A DNA stretch of 64,000 nucleotides from Theropithecus gelada (Eukaryota > Chordata > Mammalia > Primates > Cercopithecidae). Below, piece by piece: positions 33,305-44,950 of this stretch. Within the stretch, counting starts at the first letter, position 1; every line of letters begins with the position of its first letter. The notes beneath the pieces are model-generated. The model was not told the origin of the DNA. It made no database searches and saw only the letters and a list, made by a program, of their open reading frames with translations. Where the stretch lies: NCBI RefSeq assembly GCF_003255815.1, contig NC_037669.1:124225758-124289757 (forward strand), in the 5' to 3' direction. The translations under genes were made by a program, and so were the position numbers.

Positions 33305-33310
33305 TGGAGT

Positions 33311-34090
33311 TGTTCTTTAATAAAATAATTGTAGGCAATATTACTGCAAATTGTTTCACTGCATCTACATAAGGACAGGAACGATTAATTACAAACTGCT
33401 TCTGCTGAGACTTTGGTGGCTAAATCACAGTTTACTAATAACTGATCTTTTTGTTGAGTCGGTCTACAGACTTGTGGTATTCGTTCCATGTGTGACTGAT
33501 TTTCACTGAACATATCAACAGTGAAAAACAAAACCATTAAAAAAATTAAGGTCATTGCATTTCCATAAGTGGAATAAGTTTCATATTTAACTGTATATTT
33601 TAATTTTATTTCATAACTACAATGATATTAAAATGTTCTTTGCATGTATTTTCTAACCAAAAAATGTACAATAAAAAAAGATAGATTTCTGCAATGAGGA
33701 AGATGCTTATGGGCCCCTGCAGACAGAAATCTGGAGAGTAGCAGTTAGTTATACAAATGCTTCTGATCTTCATCCTAATTCATTACAGATTTGATTTTAG
33801 ATGCACTCTATATTTTTTCCTGCTCTATTTTATAAGCCTAACCTTTTGCGACCCAATGTAAGACTATATTTCTCCAATTTCCTGAAGTTACCTCCTCTAT
33901 TAACCATTTTCAAAGCCTTCCTGAGCTCCCACTCAGGTCATTGGTTATAAGGAAAACATTAAATTTGAAGTTGTGTCTTATTGGAATGAAAGATTAAATT
34001 GGAATCATTTAACCTGATTGTCCTCATTGCTGGTTCATGCTTAAGTTAAATGTACATTCTCCACTAGAGCTGATCAGCCTCTGATAAACT
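33311..34090. other. No recognisable feature
   Basis: Unique sequence without a recognised gene or repeat. Confidence 0.4.
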
Positions 34091-34094
34091 ATGT

Positions 34095-34260
34095 AAATTA
34101 GAAGACCTGGGTTTCTTTCTCAACTCTGTCCTTTACATGCAGCTTGGCCTTGGGAAAACAAGTCATAGTATTTACATATAATTATAGCTCTCTGACAGAG
34201 TTTTTGCCCAGTTACACTAAGAACATGTTTGGACATAGTAATATAAAGTGTTATTTCCAC
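34095..34260 (+). repeat. MIR fragment (weak)
   Basis: 'agaagacctgggtttctttctcaactctgtcc...cttggccttgggaaaacaagtca' follows the MIR core. Confidence 0.5.
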
Positions 34261-34698
34261 ACTAGTTAACATAATCTCATGCACTGATAATTTACATTGA
34301 GTTAACTATGTCAAAATTTTGGAAACTCTGAAACATCTTTTAAGTTCATCTTATCTTCAAACATGACTCTTCATTTATCTCTTTTCTTCTCTGATAGCAT
34401 ACAATGTTTTTGATTTTACAAACGCTCTATACATACTTATCAACTACAGAGGTCCAGATGCTTTGCTAATTTTCAATATACTGATCGAAAGAGATGCATT
34501 TTCTAAAGCTAGGATTTATTCTTTTAGGTGAGGAGTGTGGGATAAATATCTTATGGAATATACCGCACTATCGGAGCACATCTTCAGAAAAAGAGATCCT
34601 AGGATCTTTTAACAAAATAGTCACAGTAGTATTAACCATACTTATCCTTAATTTTTCCTAGTCAGTCTGAACACATTTTCTTTTGTTTTGCATCCTCT
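34261..34698. other. No recognisable feature
   Basis: AT-rich unique sequence. Confidence 0.4.
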
Positions 34699-34710
34699 AG
34701 TTTCTTGCTT

Positions 34711-35011
34711 TTTTATTTTTATTTTTATTTTTTGAGAGGGAGTCTCACTCTGTCGTTCAGGCGGGAGAGCACTGGCAGGACCGCTGCTCACTGCAACCTC
34801 CGCCTCCCAGGTTCAAGCGATTCTCCTGCCTCAGACTCCCGAATAGCTGGGATTACAGGGGTGAGCCACCACACCAACTAATTTTTGTTTTATTAGAGAT
34901 GGGGTTTCACCATGTTGGCCAGGCTAGTCTCCAACTCCTGACCTCAAGTCATCTACACACCTTAGCCTCCCAAAGTACTGGGATTACAGGCGTGAGCCAC
35001 CACGCTTGGCC
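34711..35011 (-). mobile_element. AluS-type element, antisense
   Basis: Complementary Alu with a (TTTTA)n tail. TSD-like words AGTTTCTTGCTT (34699-34710) and AATTTCTTGCTT (35012-35023) differ at one base. Confidence 0.95.
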
Positions 35012-35023
35012 AATTTCTTGCTT

Positions 35024-35720
35024 CTATTGCCTGGCGTTGAGATAATCTTATGTATGCACATTGTTATAAATAGCATTTCACATTATTTTCTTCTGAACTG
35101 AACACGCTAAACTCGTATAGAAAGCCCTGAAAAAAAATATTCAACTTCCTTAGTTTGTGCTCTCTACCATTCAGTTACCAGTCTGAAACAATTGTATTCA
35201 TTTTTATTATCTAATTAAATACATTTGTATTATAGTTTTGGAGATTCAATATTTTTTCAGAATTAGTTTTGTTATAGTTTTATATTTATTTCTATACAGT
35301 TAATACATATTCTGTATTTAAAAAGGCGTAAGAAATCTAAACTGCTTTGTTTTCTGTAAATTTTATGGTACAACATACTCATTTTTTAAAGAAAAATAAA
35401 TGGACCCCAGGGGACTCAGTGCTAAAAGTTAGAGACCAAAGGAGGAAACCACGGAGCCAGAGATTTTAGCCTATTTAGACAAAGCTTTGAGATACATTAT
35501 TAGGATAAGGCAGAGTATTACTCTATGAGTTTATGATTAACTCAATTTATTTTATGTAAGGCCATGGGTACTGAGGACATATTTTGTGTCATGTAAGTAA
35601 CAAATAGAATCAGTTAAACATTTGTGATGAGGAGCTTATATGTGAGGGAAGAAAAAAGTTCTGCAATGAAGATATTCCCCAAAAAAAGAAAATAAGTGAA
35701 GCTCTTTGAGTTAAACTATG
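35024..35720. other. No recognisable feature
   Basis: AT-rich unique sequence. Confidence 0.4.
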
Positions 35721-35724
35721 TTTT

Positions 35725-35800
35725 ATTCATCTTGGTGCAAAGTAGATCACATATGGTAGGTACTCAAAGTTTACAGAGAGAACAAAAACAAGAATGTTAA
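35725..35800 (+). repeat. L2 3' end (weak)
   Basis: 'ttattcatcttggtgcaaagtagatcacatatggtaggtactcaaagt' is the diverged L2 3' terminus. Confidence 0.55.
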
Positions 35801-35819
35801 ATGAATACTCTAGGTGATG

Positions 35820-36050
35820 AGGAATAAAATAAACTAATATTTGATAGCTGTTTATCTTTTGTAAAACACTTTTGAATAGATGATCCACACCCTTTTTATT
35901 ACAAGGAATTGTGAACTCAGTTGAGTGACCATTAATTACTAAATCCCTTTCAAAAAAGAGAGTGCTAAAGCTCAAAAAATTTAAGCAAAAGTGCAAGATT
36001 AAAAGTTGTAAAACAGGTCTTGTTCCATTACCACAGCACCAAATTCTCCT
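35820..36050 (+). repeat. MIR-like element (weak)
   Basis: The order 'actaatatttgatagctg', 'acacttttgaatagatgatcc' and 'aagctcaaaaaatttaagcaaaagtgcaagat' fits a long, diverged MIR variant. Confidence 0.4.
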
Positions 36051-36630
36051 TTTTAAAAATAACCTCAGGTGCCTCAGTAAAACACATACTAAGTAATTCA
36101 AACAAAAATGTGTTCAACATAAAACAGTGGTTGAAAATGTTATTTAGAAATACTTTTAGTTTCTGACAGTAAACTGCGTGGTACTTGAAAATCTTTTGTA
36201 AGAACTTAATTATATTATAATTTTTAAAATATAGTTGCTGTACATTAAATTTAATACAACTCACATACTATTAAGTGTTGTAAACTATGATTTATATGCA
36301 TAAATGCAGTTACATTATCATTAGGCACATTACAATTAATCTCATGTCCTTGAATACAAATAAATTGGAAAAATTATTGAAATTTTATTAAGTTCAATTG
36401 TACATATTTTTGAATATTTACATACACTTTTAAACATATTTTACTAAATAAGTTTTATGGTAACTCATTAAAATATTTAGAAAATTTAGGCTTTCTAAGA
36501 AGAGGTTTTATGTTTATTTGAGAATGAATCCACTTTACATAATAAAGCCTTCGGTTCAGTTCCAATCTCATAGCACATAGGTTTAATAGTTTGAACTTTT
36601 TATTAAGTGGATCTTTTGGTCATAATTTAT
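36051..36630. other. No recognisable feature
   Basis: AT-rich unique sequence. The minus-strand open frames here have no domain I recognise. Confidence 0.4.
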
Positions 36631-36634
36631 CACC

Positions 36635-37130
36635 ATTCATTCATTCCATAATTCTTTGTTGAGAAAAGACTAGGTATAGGCAGTTATCTAGTTATTAATA
36701 ATATAGTGGTGAAGGAAGGAGTCAACATCCATGCCATCATATAACTTATCTTGTAATGTGAAGAGGACATACCAGAAATACATAAAATAATAATATATAA
36801 TATATCAGTTGGTAAGAGCTATGCAAATATTTAAGGACAGAGGAGAAAAAAGAAAGCAATGATGGTACTGAGGGTTATTTAAATTTGTAGAGTCAGGAAA
36901 GTCTTACTATTTTAGAAGCCATTTGGAACCATGTAGAGAAGACTAACAGACAGTGTAGTATGTAGTAGTGGAAGGAGAGGGGGATGGTGGTAGTATTCCA
37001 GGTACCTGCAAGTTCAGTGCCTTGAGTTTGCATTATGCTGGAGACAAGAAAGCAAGGATAACAGAGTAGGAGATGAAGCCAGAGACAGCATAGGAATAGA
37101 TCACCTAGGACATCACAGGTGTGTTAGTGT
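36635..37130 (+). repeat. Ancient mammalian interspersed repeat, unnamed, left part
   Basis: 'cattcattccataattctttgttgagaaaagactaggtataggcag' followed by 'gtcaggaaagtcttactatt', 'ggtagtattccaggtacctgcaagttcagtgcc' and 'ggagatgaagccagagacag' matches a long repeat common in mammalian genomes. I recognise the text but not the family name. It is interrupted by the Alu pair and an L1M fragment and continues at 38520. Confidence 0.55.
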
Positions 37131-37204
37131 CTGTGTTAGTGGCTGAGGAGGATTATTATACTGTCTTCCCTCATTTTTTTTTACAGGGTATAATGAAATG
37201 GTCA

Positions 37205-37526
37205 AGTTTATTCATTTATTTATTTATTCATTCATTTATTTTTGAGATTGAGTTTTGCTCTTGTTGCCCAAGCTGGAGTGCAATGGCATGATCTCAGCTC
37301 ACTGCAACCTCCATCTCCTGGGTTCAAGCTATTCTCCTGCCTCAGCCTCCCAAGTAGCTTGGATTACAGGCATGTGCCACCATGCCTGGCTAATTTTTTG
37401 TATTTTTAGTAGAGACGAGGTTTCACCATATTAGCCAGTATGTTCTCGATCACCCGACCTCGGGTCATCCGCCCACCCCGGCCTCCCAAAGTGCTGGGGT
37501 TACAGGCGGGAGGCACCGTGCACTGG
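37205..37526 (-). mobile_element. AluS-type element, antisense
   Basis: A (ATTT)n tail at 37205-37242, then the complementary Alu to about 37526. It is moderately diverged. Confidence 0.92.
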
Positions 37527-37532
37527 TAGAAA

Positions 37533-37717
37533 TAACTTTTTTTTCTTTTTTCTTTTTTCTTTTTTTGTTTTTTAGCTGGAGTCTTACTCTATTGCCAAGG
37601 CTGGAGTGCAGTGGCTAGATCTTGGCTCACTGTCTCCTGGGTTGGGTTCAAGTGATTTCCCTGCCTCAGGCTCCCGAGTAGCTGGGATTACAGATGCACA
37701 CCACCACAACCAGCTCA
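37533..37717 (-). mobile_element. Truncated Alu, antisense
   Basis: T-rich tail (37537-37573) and only about 145 bases of complementary Alu body. It lies 6 bases from the previous Alu. Confidence 0.88.
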
Positions 37718-37724
37718 AATTTAA

Positions 37725-38330
37725 CATGAATAGTGAAAATGTGGATAAACATGGTACCTATTTAGTGCTGCTGAAAGTGCAAATGGCTCAATCACTTTGG
37801 AAGGCAATGTAATGCTACACTTTGAAGTTGAACATTTATATATAAGTCACCAATTCTGTTAATAGTTATACTCCACAAAGAAACTTAAAAATGCGTGTTA
37901 GAATACATGCACACACCATTTCTTATCAGCACTGTTTACAGTTGCAAAAATCTGAAAAAACCTAAAATATTTATTGATAAGGAAATCCATTATAATGTAT
38001 GGATTATTATGTATAAGTGAAAATGTATTAGCTAGATGTCAATGCAGCAATATACATAGATTTCAGACTCAGTGGACAGTAAAATCAGCAAGTTCCAGGA
38101 GATTCCACAGGGTATGGCAGTATTTTTGTAAGTATCTATACAAATAAAAATAGTTTATTTGATAACCAAATATGTAACCAAGCTAAACCAAAAAAAAAGT
38201 AAACAAAATGATAAACACCTTTAAATTTTCCTCCATTTTATGAATTGGAAAAATTGTCAATACTATTGCATGTATCTATGTAGTTTTCTCACATCTTGTT
38301 CTGTTAATTGTGTGTTGTTCATCATTTTGT
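37725..38330 (+). mobile_element. L1M ORF2 3' fragment, sense
   Basis: 'gctgaaagtgcaaatggctcaatcactttggaaggcaatg', then 'atacatgcacacaccatttcttatcagcactgtttacagttgc', then a diverged 3'UTR. No frame survives. Confidence 0.65.
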
Positions 38331-38519
38331 TTATATGTATTATGTATCAAACATTTTGTAAGACTTAATTAACATATAAATATTTGCTTTGAAATATTAG
38401 TAGAAAAATATTAACTGATGAAAATAATTTTAGTACAATAAAAAAGAGAAGCATGCCATTGGTATATAAAAAATTGATCAGGAAAATGCACATTTGTGAT
38501 CTGAAAAATACTTTAATGC

Positions 38520-39250
38520 CAAAATGCATGAAAGGCACTGAATAGTTTGAGCAGAGTAATATGGTCAGACTTTCATTTCAAGGTATTGCGGGATTGCTAT
38601 GTAAAAAATAGAACACAGGTAGATAGAGATTGATGCAGGGAAACTAATTAGGGGACTATTTCAGATGAGGGATGATTGTAGCTGGAGTAGACATAGCAGT
38701 GGATATGGTGAGAAATGTTTCCATTCTGGACATTTTTCATAGCTATATATATGAATGTCAACATTAAAAGAAAAGAGATATCAAGGTTATGGACCTTGAA
38801 ATTGGAGTAGAATGGAGTCGTCATTTAATGAAAGGGAGAAGACAGGTTTAGGGGATGGAACAAAAGAGTGTGGTTTTGAACATTTTAGACTTGTGATGTC
38901 TATTACACATAGAAGAAAAGATGAGAGATCAGTGTCTAAGTTCAAGGGAGGTATTAAAGCTCCAGCTACAAATGTGGATGTCATCAGTATTTGATATTTA
39001 CAGTCAAGAAACTAGAGTTGAAATGACTTAGAGGTTAAGCCTTGACAACCAAAGGAGCCTGAACTCATGAGGCCAGAGAGTGAATACAATGAGGGAAGGC
39101 AGTCCTGATGTCCAATAAGGATAGTATTTGAGAAAGAGTAAATGACAAGTTGTGTTAATTGTGGCAGATATTATATAGGAGAAAGTTGAGAACTGATACT
39201 GGATCTGGTCTGATAAATGGCATTGATTAGAGTGACAATGGAGGCCCACA
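38520..39250 (+). repeat. Ancient mammalian interspersed repeat, unnamed, right part
   Basis: Continues the family seen at 36635. Landmarks are 'gtttgagcagagtaatatggtcagact', 'ggactatttcagatgagggatgattgtagctgga', 'ttgaacattttagacttgtgatgtctatta' and 'gtggatgtcatcagtatttgatat'. Confidence 0.55.
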
Positions 39251-41085
39251 TACTATGCCTAAGTATTCACAAGTTATTAATCAAAGCAGTCAATTCTTAA
39301 ATGATCTCTTCATTTCCAGGTTTACAAGGATATCTTCATAATAATAAAATACAAAAATATGTAAGCTTATTTTGTCAAATTATTGAAGATAAGCCACAAC
39401 ATTATACAGAAAAAAGGAAAAGTAAAGGGAAAAACTGACATGTGGTGTCACTAAGAAACCATACAACTTTCTGCAAGAAGCTACTGTATTTATTCTGAGA
39501 GGAGGGATTTGGGAAGCTAACTTGCCTTTTCTACTACTTAACTATTGTGTTCAAATCCACTATTCAGTTCAGATTATCCGAGTCAGTCATCGATGGCAGC
39601 AGATTCAAAAGCCACAGACTTTCAGGGCATCTGGATGTTGGCGCATGTCTTTCTGAGAATAGAACACAGGAGATGTGGAGAAGTATTCTCCAAGGCCTGA
39701 ATAATATTCAGTATGTGAATGAATGTTTTAGGTCACAATGTGCCATACTAACGATCATACATGCCAAGTTATGGAGGCATCTATGTGTTCTTAAATAACA
39801 TTTTTTTTCCTGTGAGTAGAGATGGTAAGGTTTATGACTTGTGTATGCCTCCAGATACAAGTAAATATGATTATTCCTAAACCTCATCATCTCTGCTTCA
39901 AGGTTGGCATGGTGGAAGTCGGAAATGAGTATTGGAGCCTTTGATTCCTTATGATTCCCTTTGTTGCACTCTCTCATCTCACTGATTTGGATCAGGAAAC
40001 ACGTGGAACTCAGAGGTTGTGGGCTTGAACAGCTCCAAATGCCATAGCTGAAGCTGGATGCTTTTTTATCGTTGTCTATTAAAGGATGTAAACATTGAAA
40101 ACAAATCAGGACTTGGAAGTTAGTTACTTCCTTCCTTCTTTACTTCATGACACCTTGAATTTCCTAGAACTAAACAGATAATCTGGCATCATTTTTATGC
40201 ATTTTTGATATTCAGAATTGAATCAAGACCTACTTTCTAAGGACTGAGATGGCAAAATGGAATATTTTGTTTAAGGTTATTACTCAGATACTTACATTTT
40301 TTGTGACAAGTGAAAAAAATTGAATTAGAATGAGGTGATTTGAGGAGAAAAATAATTTCTTTGCTAAATAGAATTCAATGTAAGTGCCAATTAGAATTTA
40401 GATATTTTCAGATACTTATTTTTTCATGCATGTGAAGTTGAATATTATGCTGAATATGAGAGTCAAGAAAATATTTTATAAAATAAGTTTAATCATTTTT
40501 AGTTTGGTTGCATAAAAATATGTTATCAGAAGCTATGAAAAAGTGATTTTTGGATGGAGAAGGATTTCCAAGGCATTAAGCAATTTGCCTTTGCTTGTCA
40601 GCAACATGGAAGCGAGAAATATTTTATCTCATTTGGGTCAGTAGTTCTTGTCCGGTTCATTAGTTTTCATTCAAGTTCATCTACTTGCCATGGTTAATAC
40701 AATAATGCTTTAATGAGTGTGTATAAATAAGCTGAGGCTGAATTTGGCCTATAAATTTCTAGGATGTAATTGCCTCTAGAATATACGTACAGAGTTGTCT
40801 TTCTTCTAATTATTTTCAATTAGTATAGAATATAAGCCAAACTAGCACTTTTTACATACAAATGTGTGCTTGTATGTGTGTGTATGTGGGTGGGGGGTGG
40901 TCACTGCATTATTCAGAACTCTGGAAATTGGTTAATTAGAGTTTAAGTACTTGATGGTTTAATGAGCCCAAAATCTAGCTATTATAAAATTAGAGAACTT
41001 TCAAACAGATTTGATAAAATATCAACTTCCTTCCAAAATTTTTTAACTTCTTCACCTCAACACAGGTATAAATAGCTTCTTTATT
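39251..41085. other. No recognisable feature
   Basis: Unique sequence. It holds a short imperfect GT/GGGT-rich tract at 40861-40900 but no open frame with a recognisable domain. Confidence 0.4.
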
Positions 41086-41089
41086 CCAT

Positions 41090-41265
41090 GGAACCTTTAC
41101 TAACTTTTCTATTTTAACATACATCATGTTGACTATAATTTTAATGTCATTGTCACAAAGAAAACATGGGCTTCTTGGGGGCAGGAACAATAAAGCATTA
41201 ACTGATGCAGTACAGAACTGCAATGGATAAAGCCAAGTAAGCTTAGCAAATATTTATTGACTCTT
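41090..41265 (+). repeat. L2 3' end
   Basis: 'acatgggcttcttgggggcaggaacaataaagc' followed by 'gcttagcaaatatttattgac' gives the L2 3' order. Confidence 0.62.
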
Positions 41266-41873
41266 ATTATGATCTTCTTCCTCTTACTGCTTCCTTGTAA
41301 ATAGTTTTCCTCCTTTTTCTTTGTCCCTCCTCCCAATATTTAGTACTAAAGCTTATAGTCTTATACATATTTATCATATCTGCCAGAGTTCATCTCTTTT
41401 CATAGCTATAGCTGCTACCTCCAAAGCATACAGCCATGTATTTAGCCTGTCCTCTCAGCTGCATCCTGTCTCATATTAAGCTTGTCACGGAAAGATGGCA
41501 TATCTGTCTGATACATTTCCCCTGTTTTCTTCACTGCTTTTGCTTCCTAAAATCTGGCCTACTGGTACAACCATCTTTTAATTTGCTTTCTTCACTTCAG
41601 TACCTTTTCCTTCAGTCTATCTTTATTGTTTGTTTATTTGGAGATTATAGAACTAATTTTATTAACATAAAAACTGACAGCATGCATAGTATGAAGTTTA
41701 TAATAAAACAAGGTTTTCACAGAAACCTAGCAAATGACTAAAAAGATTTCATGATGTAGTACTAAATTCAGGTCTAGACAATGTCAACAGCTGGTTGTTC
41801 TCATGATTCAAGACAGAGTATTTTAGGTATCAGTTAATTCTTAGAATATTTTAAAAAAATGTTTTTCTGTTCG

Positions 41874-41910
<37 letters not shown>

Positions 41911-42240
41911 AAAGTGAACTGGTAACCCAGTATGAAAATTTAAACTTCTCTTAAGGACAGAACTTTTGAAATTATTCAATCTTTGAGTAGATTTAATGAA
42001 AATTGTGCTATTTGTGGTTGATCCCTTCCACCAGTGGTTTCAGAGTTTGAAACTCGAAAAACAGAGATGCTTCAAGAATTCTAACAGTGTGGGTCTTTTC
42101 CTTTTCCTACCCTTCCATCTACTATGCCACCTTCTTCCCCTCCCCAAATACCTCAGCCAGTGCATTCTATGAACAAGCTGATACTTATAACTTCATAATT
42201 AAAAAAACCAATGGTATTCTTGTCTAATTTCAATAATTAA
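41266..42240. other. No recognisable gene; (TG)n tract
   Basis: Unique sequence apart from a perfect (TG)n microsatellite at 41874-41907. An open frame at 41436-41741 has no recognisable domain. Confidence 0.45.
41874..41907 (+). repeat. (TG)n microsatellite
   Basis: About seventeen perfect units. Confidence 0.95.
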
Positions 42241-42619
42241 CACCTCTGAGACCGAATGATATGCCTGTTTATACTCTCCAATAAAAGACTTTCCTCCTCA
42301 GTCAGTTACCATCTTCAAAATGGCAGCTTTGGTAACTTACGAAATGGTCTTTGTGGAGGAGAGCATTTAGCTCAGACAGGGAATACCTTCGCTTATAGAT
42401 TTCAGACAGCATCTAAACAGTCTATTATAGTCCTCATTTATGGTGTCAATGGCATTTTTTTAAAAGGTAAAATATTGTGCATATAGAAGCAAGTAGTTAC
42501 TGTTCTTTCCATTGTTTTACCATTTCCCGAATAAGGCCCCAAATTTTAACCCAAAAGATGCTGTCCATCTCCCTTCCTCCCTCCACATCCCTCCCACTCC
42601 CAAAAATACACCAGTAATA

Positions 42620-42990
42620 GCCCCAAACTACACACATGCTATGCTGAGGGGTAGAAATACCACACTGGCCTTTCCTCATATAAGAATATGTCAACCTGTG
42701 AGCACTTGACATTGGCTTCCTTGGCAGAAGCCAGGTCAGCCTCATCAGAGACTTTCTATTTCATCAGAAACACGGGCTCTCTCTCCACTGGACTAGGTAG
42801 CTCCAATAATCCTCCGTGACTCAAAACCCAGGGCAAAGCCTCTTGGCTTTTCTGACTTACTTTTTCTTAGGTTTGACCTCCTCTCCTTTACCTTCATAAT
42901 CAGAAACAGCTTTGTGCTTGCGGCCCTTTGACTCATCTGTCTCATGCTGTTTTCTCTGACTGCAGAAACTCAGCAATGAGGTTCGCATCT
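42620..42990 (-). pseudogene. CBX1P: CBX1 (HP1-beta) processed pseudogene, 3' part
   Basis: On the minus strand from the LTR edge, AEFLQSQ-type sequence is followed by HETDESKGRKHKAVSDYEGKG and a PKKK run, closely matching the hinge of heterochromatin protein HP1-beta. The chromoshadow domain follows (about 42655-42857), recognisable as FLMK, SDEADL, AKEANVKC and YEE words, with an in-frame stop after FLMK and shifted frames. There are no introns, so it is a processed copy. It reads on from the 5' part at 44224-44635 once the LTR between them is ignored. The sequence to about 42250 on the left may be 3'UTR. CBX1 fits the hinge better than CBX3. Confidence 0.85.
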
Positions 42991-43544
42991 TGAGAGGTGA
43001 CAAGGTGCTAGCAGCCCTCGCTCTCAGTGCCTTCTCGGACTTGGCATCCACTCTGGCAGCACTCGAGGAGCCCTTCAGCCCGCCAGGGCACTGTTGGAGC
43101 CCCTCTCTGGGCTGGCCAAGGCTGGAGCCGCCTTCTTCTGCTTGTGGGGAGGTGTGGAGGAAGAGGTGCAGGCGGGAACTGGGGCTGTGCGTGGCACTCA
43201 CGGGCCAGCGCGAGTTCCACTGGGCACCGGCGTGGGCTCCGCTGGCACACACAGAGCAGCTGCCCGACCAGGGCAGTGAGGGACTTAGTACCTGCAGACC
43301 TGCCATGTCCGAGCCCCCTCCCCACACCCCTCAGCAGTGGGCTCCCACGTGACCTGAGCCTCCTGGATGAGCCTGTGCCACCCCCTGCTCTGTGGCACAG
43401 GGTCCCATCAACTGCCCAAAGGCTGAGGAGCGCAGGCACCTCTTGGGACTGGCAGGCCTGGTGCAGGATCCACTAGGTGAAGCCAGCTGGGCTCCTGAGT
43501 CTAGTGGGGACTTAGAGAACTTTTATGTCTAGCTAGAGGATTGT

Positions 43545-43790
43545 AAATGCACCAATCAGTACTCTGTATCTAGCTAACTTAGTGGGTACTTGGAGAACTT
43601 TTCTGTGTAGCTAGAGGATTGTAAATACACCAGTCAGCACTCTGTGTCTAGCTCAGGGATTATAAATGCACCAATCAGCACCCTGTCAAAATGGTCCAAT
43701 CAGCTCTCTGTAAAAAGGACCAATCAGCTCTCTGTGAAATGGACCAATCAGCAGGATGTGGGTGGGTCCAGATAAGGGAATAAAAGCAGG
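43545..43790 (+). promoter_or_regulatory. LTR12 U3 promoter/enhancer block
   Basis: Five CCAATCA boxes (near 43551, 43669, 43694, 43718 and 43743) and one mutated to CCAGTCA (near 43630) precede a GATAAGG site (43771-43777) and a TATA-like AATAAAAG (43779-43786). This layout is known to drive transcription from HERV9 LTRs in primates. Whether this copy is active is not shown by sequence. Transcription would run rightwards, antisense to the pseudogene. Confidence 0.72.
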
Positions 43791-43865
43791 CTGCCTGAGC
43801 CAGCCAGTGGCAACCTGCTGGGGTCCCCTTCCACGGTGTGGAAGCTTTATTCTTTCTCTTTTTAC

Positions 43866-43871
43866 AATAAA
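43866..43871 (+). terminator. LTR12 polyadenylation signal
   Basis: AATAAA in 'tttacaataaatgttgctgctc', at the usual LTR12 position. Confidence 0.7.
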
Positions 43872-44223
43872 TGTTGCTGCTCAGGCTTTGGGTCCATACT
43901 GCCCTTAAAAGCTGTAACGCTCACCACAAAGGTCTGCAGCTTCACTCCTGAAACCAGTAAGACCATAAACTCACCAGTAAAAATGAACAACTCCAGACGC
44001 GCTGCCTTTTAAGAGCTGTAACACTCGCTGCAAAGGTCTTCAGCTTCACTCCTGACAGCGAGACCAGGAACTCAGCAGAAGGAAGAAGCTCCAAACACAT
44101 CTGAACGTCTGAAGGAATAAATTCTGGACACACTGTCTTTAAGAACTGTAACACTCATGGTGAGGGTGTGCGGCTTTATTTTTGAAGTCATTGAGACCAA
44201 GAATTCCACCAATTCCAGACACA

Positions 44224-44635
44224 ATCTGGTTCCCACTCTGTGTGTCAGTCCTCATCTGAGAAACCCGTCCTCATCTGAGAAACCCTTCCACTTTAGGGGC
44301 TATTCCATTTTACCCTTCACCACACAATGGTGGAGAACTACTTCTGCCACACACACTTCTTCCTCATTGGGCGCCTCTACCACATTTTTTTCTTGTTTAA
44401 ATTTTTCCACATGGTGCCTACCAGCTTTTTGGTGACGCTAAAAGGGTAATGCTGCTCAGAGCGGCACCTGAGAGCCAGAGAAGAATTGGTGCCATGCTGC
44501 TGGCTTAGCGTGGGTCACTGGGGCCTGGTCCCCAGGAAAGCAACAAGCCTGATGGTTGCTATGGAGCCTTTCACTGAGGCGGTGAACCGCACGCCCTGGA
44601 CAACAGCTGTCTCCTCTTCTGAGCCCCTTTAATCT
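44224..44635 (-). pseudogene. CBX1P: CBX1 (HP1-beta) processed pseudogene, 5' part
   Basis: On the minus strand an ATG at 44412-44410 opens a stretch corresponding to the lysine-rich N-terminus and the chromodomain of HP1-beta: acidic GAGGAAGAA-type codons, the 'gtggtgaagggtaaaatgg' block, 'cctaaagtggaagggtttctcagatgagga', then sequence leading into AEFLQSQ beyond the LTR. A TAG interrupts the chromodomain, and a 19-base unit is duplicated in tandem (44248-44266 and 44267-44285). The GC-richer 44413-44635 region is probably 5'UTR. HP1-beta binds methylated H3K9; this copy cannot. Confidence 0.82.
44248..44285 (+). repeat. 19-bp tandem duplication in the pseudogene chromodomain
   Basis: Two exact copies of GTCCTCATCTGAGAAACCC. 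Confidence 0.95.
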
Positions 44636-44644
44636 ATCTTGTAT

Positions 44645-44950
44645 CCTAACACAAACATTTTTATCTAAAACAGATAATACTTCTACTCTTTCATAGCACC
44701 ATAGGGTGACTATTGTCAATGATAATTGTATATTTTAAAATAACTTAAGGAATATAACTGGATTATTTGTACCTCAAAGGATAAATGCTTGTGGGAATGG
44801 ATACCCCGTTCACCATGATGTGCTTATTTCACATTGCATGCCTGTAACACAACATCTCATGTACCCCATGTATATATTTCTCATGTACCCCATGTAAATA
44901 TATATACCCACTATGTACCCATAAAAGTAAAGTGTTCAAAAGAAAAAATT
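44645..44950 (+). mobile_element. L1MA-type 3' end, sense
   Basis: 'agcaccatagggtgactattgtcaatgataat', 'tttgtacctcaaaggataaatgcttg', 'atggataccccgttcaccatgatgtg' and 'ctactatgtacccata'-like words form the L1MA 3'UTR. It is 5'-truncated. Confidence 0.9.

Larger units (their letters stand above)
42991..44223 (+). mobile_element. HERV9/LTR12-type solo LTR splitting the CBX1 pseudogene
   Basis: Opens TGAGAGGTGACA and ends near CCAGACACA. It has the GC-rich 5' part, a repeated CCAAT block, a TATA-like box and an AATAAA (43866-43871) typical of LTR12. The 4-base word ATCT lies on both sides (42987-42990 and 44224-44227), the expected TSD. No internal proviral sequence remains. The overlapping GC-rich open frames at 42990-43476 on both strands are not genes. 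Confidence 0.92.

Noticed and set aside
42990..43476. Several overlapping open frames of 60-150 codons on both strands
   Set aside because: They lie inside the GC-rich 5' part of the LTR12-type LTR. They overlap in many frames, lack any domain, and are explained by low stop-codon density.
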